A stretch of 64,000 bases of DNA from Mycolicibacter heraklionensis. GTDB taxonomy: Bacteria; Actinomycetota; Actinomycetes; Mycobacteriales; Mycobacteriaceae. The translations under genes were made by a program, and so were the position numbers. The stretch covers positions 1 through 64,000 of the forward strand of contig LZME01000065.1 of NCBI GenBank assembly GCA_001673575.1. The letters run 5' to 3'. This document shows positions 59,651 through 64,000 of this stretch, piece by piece. Within the stretch, counting starts at the first letter, position 1. Each line of letters starts with the position of its first letter. The notes under the pieces are model-generated. The model had not been told where the DNA came from, made no database searches, and worked only from the letters and a program-made list of their open reading frames with translations.

Positions 59651-61522
59651 TTACGGGGTGACGATGTTGAAGTTCGGGTCGGGGTTGTCCAGGGCACCGA
59701 GCAGGTTCGCCCAGGCGCTCTGGTCGCCGGAGACCTCCAGCCCACCATTGCCCAGCAGCGCCGCCAGCAGCGCCAGCTTGGTGGGCGCCGTGACGGTGAC
59801 GTCGGCGCTGTCCGGGTCCGCCGGCGTCTTGCGGTGCACGAGCACCCCGTTGCGCAGGGTGAGGCGATAGTTGACCCCCGTGTCGGCGAACGAGACATCG
59901 AGGGCCAGCGCCAGGTCCCAGGCCCGCGGACCGTTGATCCGGATCGCCAGGCTCTCGAAGAGCTGCTCCGGGCTCAGTTGCGAGATCAGCGCCACCGAGG
60001 TCACCTGGCCGACGGTGCCGAAGTTGCCGGTGCGCAATTCGGTGGCGCCGGAGAGGAAGAAGTTGCGCCAGGTCGCGTTCTCCGCGCCGTAGGCCAGTTG
60101 TTCCAGAGTGTCGGCGTAGAGCCTGCGCGCCCCGGCGTGGTCGGCATCGGTGAACATCGCATGGTCGAGCAGGGTTGCGGCCCAACGGAAATCACCGTCA
60201 TTGAAGGCCGCTTCGGCCAGTTCGACAACGCGGTCCACGCCGCCCAGCGCTGCCGTGTAACGGGGCCCCAGCGCCTCGGGCGGGTGCGGCCACAACCGGG
60301 CCGGGTTGCCGTCGAACCAGCCCAGATACCGCTGGTAGACGGCCTTGACATTGTGGCTCACCGAGCCGTAGTAACCGCGGGCGTGCCAGGCGTTTTCCAG
60401 CGCGGGCGGCAGCTGGAACTGTTCGGCGATCTCGATCCCGGTGAAGCCGCGGTTGAGCAGCCGCAGCGTCTGGTCATGCAGGTAGGCGTACAGATCGCGC
60501 TGCAGCCCCAGGTACTCGGCGATCCGCTCGGTGCCCCACGTCGGCCAATGGTGCGAGGCGAAGACGACGTCAGCCCGCCCGGCGAAGGTGTCGATGGCCT
60601 CGGTCAGGTAGCCGGCCCAGGCCCGCGGATCACGAACCAGCGCGCCACGCAGCGTCAGCAGATTGTGCTGGTTGTGGGTGGCATTCTCGGCCATGCACAG
60701 CGCCCGGAATTGCGGGAAATAGAAATGCATTTCGGCCGGCGCCTCGGTGCCCGGCGCCATCTGGAATTCGATCTGTACACCATCGATGACATGGGACTCG
60801 CCGGTCTGGGAGATGGTGACGGTGGGGACGATGACCGACACCTCCCCGGTCGAGGTGTTCTGCCCCAGGCCGCAGCCGACCTGCCCGCGCGGGCCGCGGG
60901 CCAGCACGGTGCCGTACATGTAGCCGGCCCGGCGCAGCATCGCGGTGCCGGCGTAGACGTTCTCGGCCACCACGTGCTCGATGAAGCCCTCGGGGGCGAG
61001 CACGGCCACCCGCCCGGCGTCGACTTCGGCTTGGGATGTCACGCCCAGCACGCCGCCGAAGTGGTCTGCGTGACTGTGGGTGTAAATGACCGCGGTGACG
61101 GGGCGGTCCCCGCCGCGGTGCTCCCGGTAGAGCTTCAGTGCGGCGGCGGCGACCTCGGTGGAGATCAGCGGATCGATCACGATGACCCCGGAGTCGCCTT
61201 CGACGAAGGTGATGTTGGAGATGTCGAAGCCGCGCACCTGGTAGATGCCCTCGACCACTTCATAGAGGCCCTGTTTGGCGGCCAGCTGCGATTGGCGCCA
61301 CAGCGACGGGTGCACCGAGGTCGGCGGGTCACCGGCGAGAAAGTCGTAGCTGTCGTTATCCCAGACCACTTGGCCGTCGGCCGCGGTGATGACGCACGGT
61401 GTCAATGCGGCGATGAAGCCGCGGTCTGCGTCGGCGAAATCCGTTGTGTCGCCAAAGGGCAGCGCCTTGAGGTGCGCGGCGTGGGCGGCTTCGATCGTTG
61501 CACTCACCGGCTGGCTTTCCAT
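59651..61522 (-). CDS. MBL-fold alkyl sulfatase-like hydrolase
   Basis: 623 aa. Metallo-beta-lactamase site THSHADHFGG, the second metal region ENATHNQHNLLTLRG, and a C-terminal SCP2-like domain (VTAPTKLALLAALLGNGGL). This three-part arrangement is that of SdsA1-type alkyl sulfatases that hydrolyse SDS and other long-chain sulfate esters. No signal peptide is evident, so it may act inside the cell. Start ATG 61522. Corresponds to Rv3762c. Confidence 0.88.
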   Translation of the reverse strand: MESQPVSATIEAAHAAHLKALPFGDTTDFADADRGFIAALTPCVITAADGQVVWDNDSYDFLAGDPPTSVHPSLWRQSQLAAKQGLYEVVEGIYQVRGFDISNITFVEGDSGVIVIDPLISTEVAAAALKLYREHRGGDRPVTAVIYTHSHADHFGGVLGVTSQAEVDAGRVAVLAPEGFIEHVVAENVYAGTAMLRRAGYMYGTVLARGPRGQVGCGLGQNTSTGEVSVIVPTVTISQTGESHVIDGVQIEFQMAPGTEAPAEMHFYFPQFRALCMAENATHNQHNLLTLRGALVRDPRAWAGYLTEAIDTFAGRADVVFASHHWPTWGTERIAEYLGLQRDLYAYLHDQTLRLLNRGFTGIEIAEQFQLPPALENAWHARGYYGSVSHNVKAVYQRYLGWFDGNPARLWPHPPEALGPRYTAALGGVDRVVELAEAAFNDGDFRWAATLLDHAMFTDADHAGARRLYADTLEQLAYGAENATWRNFFLSGATELRTGNFGTVGQVTSVALISQLSPEQLFESLAIRINGPRAWDLALALDVSFADTGVNYRLTLRNGVLVHRKTPADPDSADVTVTAPTKLALLAALLGNGGLEVSGDQSAWANLLGALDNPDPNFNIVTP

Positions 61523-61568
61523 GGCGTCCAGCTTGCCATCAATGCCGTGCCGCCGTGCGGTTGTCGCG

Positions 61569-61703
61569 TCAGTGGCGCCGACGCAACGAGGTCAGTGCGT
61601 GACGCAGCCGCGTCGGCCACGATGGGCGGGCGACCCGGTCGCGGGTCTCGCGCGCCTCGTGCGCGTAGTCACGGATGGATTCGTCGCCTTCTTCAGCACG
61701 CAT
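61569..61703 (-). CDS. Small basic protein downstream of tcrY (44 aa)
   Basis: 44 residues, MRAEEGDESIRDYAHEARET then a basic tail ending LRHALTSLRRRH. A GGAG lies about 10 nt before ATG 61703, and the ORF begins 4 bp after the stop of the next small gene on the same strand. Length and spacing suggest a real short gene, but I recognise no family. Confidence 0.45.
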   Translation of the reverse strand: MRAEEGDESIRDYAHEARETRDRVARPSWPTRLRHALTSLRRRH

Positions 61704-61707
61704 GGGA

Positions 61708-61893
61708 TCACTTCTCCGGTGTGTCGTCGGGCGGGGCCGGCGGGTCTTCGGGAACCAGCCGTTCGGGCACCTCGGCGGGCGCCAGTCGTTCCGGCGGTTC
61801 CGCGGGCACCAGTCGTTCCGGCGGCTCTTCGGGAACACGCCGGTGTGGCGGCTCTTCCGGCCGGCCCGGTTCGGGTGGCAGTTCGGGATTCAT
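61708..61893 (-). CDS. Small Pro/Glu-rich repeat protein (61 aa)
   Basis: 61 residues made almost wholly of the imperfect unit PPERLVPAE (three clear copies) within a P/E/R-rich context. It lies 40 bp after the tcrY stop on the same strand. It could be a genuine small structural protein or a low-complexity open frame. In H37Rv, lpqH lies between the sulfatase-like gene and tcrY; no lpqH-like gene is visible here. Confidence 0.45.
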   Translation of the reverse strand: MNPELPPEPGRPEEPPHRRVPEEPPERLVPAEPPERLAPAEVPERLVPEDPPAPPDDTPEK

Positions 61894-61933
61894 CTGGGTC
61901 GCCTACCCGCGGGGCGGCGGGAGCAAACCCCGG

Positions 61934-63451
61934 CTACCGGGGCAGGCGCACGGTGAACGCGGTCCGGCCGGGTTCGCTGCTGACGGTGATGGTGCCCCGG
62001 TGGGCCCGGACCACTGCCGAGGCGATCGCCAGCCCGAGACCGGTACTGCCGCCCTTACGCGACCGGGAGGTGTCCCCGCGGGCGAACCGCTGGAAGATCT
62101 CCGGCAGGAACTCCGCGGGGATGCCCGGGCCGTCATCGGTGACACTGAGCACGGCCTCGGCGCCGTCAACACCCAGCCGAAGGGTCACCACCGTTCCCGG
62201 GCCGGTGTGGACGCGGGCGTTGGTCAGCAGGTTGGCCACCACCTGGTGCAACCGGGCGGCGTCGCCGGGCACCGTCACCGGCTCGTCGGGCAGATCGAGT
62301 TGCCACTGGTGGTCTGGTCCCCCCACGTGGGCATCGCTGACCGTGTCGACCGCCAGCCGCGACAGGTCCACCGGCTCGTGCTCCAGCGGCCGGCCGGAGT
62401 CCAACCGGGCCAGCAGCAGCAGGTCTTCGACCAGTTGGGTCATCCGCTCGGTCTCGGACTGCACCCGGCTCAACGCATGCGCCAGGGCTTGCGAGTCCGC
62501 TCCATCCGATACCGGAATACGTTGGGCCAATTCGGTGTAACCGCGGATCGCAGTCAGCGGCGTGCGCAACTCATGGCTGGCGTCGGCGACGAACTGGCGC
62601 ACCCGGGTCTCGCTGTCCTGGCGGGTCGACAGCGCGGCAGCGATGTGGTCGAGCATCCGGTTGACCGCGGCGCCCAGTTGTCCCACCTCGGTGCGGGGAT
62701 TGGCGTCGGATTCGGCGACGCGCACCGGCAGCGTCGCCTCGCCGCGATCCAACGGCAGGCCGGCGACTTCCCCGGCGGTCTGCGCGACGCGGCGCAGCGG
62801 GGTCAGTGCCCGCCGGATCACCACACTGCCGGCGGTGGCCACCGCGGCCACCGCGACCAGGGTGACCAGCCCGAAGATCAGCAGCACCCGGACCATGGTG
62901 TCGTCCACCGCGGCCAGCGGCAGCCCGGTGACGATCACGTCGTCACCGCGTCGAGCGGTGGTCGCGACCACCCGGTAGCGGCCCACACCGTCGAGGCGCC
63001 GCGTCACCGGCGGTTCCCCGGCCGACACATCGGTCAATCGTGTTGTGGCGGAAGGACTCAGCTCCTCCCGCTGACCCGAGATGCTCAGATAACCCGCCTC
63101 GACGTCTTGACCAGGCCCGGGAGCACTCCCGCTTTCCATCACGGCACCGACCATGCCGGCCGGCTGGCCGGGGGCGTCCAGGAAGTCCGGCCCCGGCCCG
63201 GGCCGCGGCCGGTGGTGCCGGTGCCCGGGCGGCGGCAGGGGCTGGCCGTGCAGCCGCGCGGAGCGGCGCGCGGCGTCGGAGAGCTGATGGTCGAGTTGGC
63301 CGACCAGATACTGGTAGAGGGCCAGCTCCGTCACCGCGCCGATACCGAGGCAGGCCACGGTGAGCAGCACGATCTGACCGGCCAGCAGCCGCGCCCGCAG
63401 CGACCAGGGGCGCCAGAGATCAGGGAGCCGGCTTGAGCACATAGCCCGCAC
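61934..63451 (-). CDS. tcrY: Two-component sensor histidine kinase TcrY
   Basis: 505 aa. N-terminal membrane helix (IVLLTVACLGIGAVTELAL), an extracytoplasmic loop of about 100 residues rich in Pro/Gly, a second helix (LIFGLVTLVAVAAVATAGSVVI), HAMP, the phospho-His in FVADASHELRTPLTAIRGY, and an ATPase domain with NLLTNARVHTG, DDGPGIP and STGLGLAIA. ATG 63451 overlaps the end of tcrX by 32 bp; 63442 is an alternative. Pairs with TcrX and corresponds to Rv3764c. Confidence 0.9.
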   Translation of the reverse strand: MRAMCSSRLPDLWRPWSLRARLLAGQIVLLTVACLGIGAVTELALYQYLVGQLDHQLSDAARRSARLHGQPLPPPGHRHHRPRPGPGPDFLDAPGQPAGMVGAVMESGSAPGPGQDVEAGYLSISGQREELSPSATTRLTDVSAGEPPVTRRLDGVGRYRVVATTARRGDDVIVTGLPLAAVDDTMVRVLLIFGLVTLVAVAAVATAGSVVIRRALTPLRRVAQTAGEVAGLPLDRGEATLPVRVAESDANPRTEVGQLGAAVNRMLDHIAAALSTRQDSETRVRQFVADASHELRTPLTAIRGYTELAQRIPVSDGADSQALAHALSRVQSETERMTQLVEDLLLLARLDSGRPLEHEPVDLSRLAVDTVSDAHVGGPDHQWQLDLPDEPVTVPGDAARLHQVVANLLTNARVHTGPGTVVTLRLGVDGAEAVLSVTDDGPGIPAEFLPEIFQRFARGDTSRSRKGGSTGLGLAIASAVVRAHRGTITVSSEPGRTAFTVRLPR

Positions 63452-64000
63452 CGCGCAGCGTGTGGATCATCGGCTCTCGGCCGTTGTCGATCTTCTTACG
63501 CAGGTAGGAGATGTAGAGCTCGACGATGTTGGCACGGCCGCCGAAGTCGTAGTCCCACACCCGGTCCAGGATCTGCGCCTTGGACAGCACCCGCTTGGCG
63601 TTGTGCATCAGGTAACGCAGCAGCTCGAATTCGGTGGACGTCAACGTGATCGGGTCACCGCCCCGGGTCACCTCGTGGGAATCCTCGTCGAGCACCAGGT
63701 CACCGACCACGATCTGGGCGCCGGCCTCGGCGGTGCTCACCCCGGTGCGGCGCAACAACGCCCGCAACCGCAACACCACTTCTTCGATACTGAACGGCTT
63801 GGTGACGTAGTCGTCGCCGCCGGCGGTCAACCCCGCAATGCGGTCCTCGAGGCCGTCCTTGGCGGTCAAGAACAGCACCGGCAGCCGCGGGTTGATCTCG
63901 CGCAGCTTGTGCAGGACGTCGAGTCCGCTCATGTCGGGAAGCATCACGTCGAGCACCACGACGTCGGGGCGTTCGGCCTTGGCGGCGGCGATCGCCGAGG
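63420..64000 (-). CDS. tcrX: Two-component response regulator TcrX (5' end truncated)
   Basis: 193 codons are present; the start lies beyond the window edge. The receiver domain contains the phospho-Asp in VVLDVMLPDMSG, LFLTAKD and VTKPFSIEEV (Lys). The C-terminal OmpR/PhoB winged helix follows (LTSTEFELLRYLMHNAKRVLSKAQIL, then VELYISYLRKKI). First gene of the tcrX-tcrY operon read leftward. Corresponds to Rv3765c. Confidence 0.92.
   Translation of the reverse strand, partial: SAIAAAKAERPDVVVLDVMLPDMSGLDVLHKLREINPRLPVLFLTAKDGLEDRIAGLTAGGDDYVTKPFSIEEVVLRLRALLRRTGVSTAEAGAQIVVGDLVLDEDSHEVTRGGDPITLTSTEFELLRYLMHNAKRVLSKAQILDRVWDYDFGGRANIVELYISYLRKKIDNGREPMIHTLRGAGYVLKPAP

Noticed and set aside
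59402..63436. A 1344-codon open frame on the plus strand
   Set aside because: It lies antisense to the alkyl-sulfatase-like gene and tcrY, both of which have intact motifs. Its composition is the Arg/Gly/His/Pro-rich type produced by reading GC-rich codons on the wrong strand.

Overview
The window is chromosomal DNA from a high-GC actinobacterium, almost certainly a non-tuberculous member of the Mycobacteriaceae. The evidence is a complete ergothioneine operon, the MurT/GatD pair, an MmpS/MmpL transporter, LucA, LigC with a LigD-type polymerase, a WS/DGAT wax-ester synthase and the TcrX/TcrY two-component system. From memory of the M. tuberculosis H37Rv map, much of the gene order follows the stretch from about Rv3700c to Rv3765c. 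Accessory genes interrupt that backbone: a catalase, an alkane hydroxylase cluster, a haloalkane dehalogenase, a second fatty-acid methyltransferase and a second peptidoglycan amidase. They suggest an environmental lifestyle with access to hydrocarbons.

Layout. 1-5.4 kb: egtA-B-C-D-E, read leftward with 1-4 bp overlaps, making ergothioneine. 5.4-9.8 kb: a secreted PknH-like sensor domain protein, a clade-3 catalase, two paralogous Pro/Gly/His-rich membrane proteins and a secreted DUF4185-type protein. 9.8-14.3 kb: asd-ask (leftward), diverging from leuA (rightward), which has a leader-peptide attenuator. 14.3-18.3 kb: a sigma-54-activator-like regulator with a decayed ATPase core, an esterase and a DnaQ-like exonuclease. 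18.4-20.3 kb: murT-gatD. 20.3-24.5 kb: a PucR-type regulator, then alkB, two rubredoxins and a rubredoxin reductase, with 4-bp or smaller overlaps from alkB onward. 24.5-26.4 kb: a DUF559-type protein, recR and ebfC. 26.5-32.6 kb: an Ami1-type amidase, a flavoprotein/methyltransferase pair of the 10-methyl-stearate (tuberculostearate) type, a PHBH-fold monooxygenase and a second methyltransferase. 32.6-36.9 kb: dnaX, a secreted CHAP protein, an aspartate aminotransferase, the 4.5S SRP RNA and tRNA-Ser(GGA).

36.9-43.8 kb: lucA, a hypothetical protein, two small secreted proteins, and mmpS-mmpL diverging from a TetR regulator. 44.4-49.9 kb: LigD-type polymerase, ligC, haloalkane dehalogenase, a DUF302 gene with a Cys-rich 44-residue protein under a copper/persulfide-type operator, and a fatty-acyl-AMP ligase. 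49.9-55.8 kb: NUDIX hydrolase, wax-ester synthase, second Ami1-type amidase, lipoprotein metallopeptidase, DUF4333 protein and a formate/nitrite-type channel. 55.8-64 kb: tRNA-Ser(CGA), tadA and its partner, tyrA, a glycolipid-binding-domain protein, a LapA-like protein, a histidine phosphatase, an alkyl-sulfatase-like hydrolase, two small Pro-rich or charged ORFs, tcrY and the start-truncated tcrX.

Transcription architecture is unusually legible. At least nine genes have a TANNNT -10 hexamer exactly 6 or 7 nt before the start codon, which predicts leaderless mRNAs. Both tRNA-Ser genes and the SRP RNA have the same spacing to their predicted 5' ends. The strongest regulatory observations are: (i) the leuA leader, whose own 13-codon leader ORF looks leaderless and whose hairpins can sequester the leuA Shine-Dalgarno; (ii) the palindrome-flanked TetR/mmpS intergenic region, where mmpS appears to use an ATT start; (iii) the DUF302/Cys-rich microprotein module with a G/C-tract operator between two divergent -10 elements; and (iv) a TGT-N11-ACA palindrome upstream of the esterase beside the degenerate enhancer-binding-type regulator. 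All functional statements are sequence-reading inferences; no database search was run.
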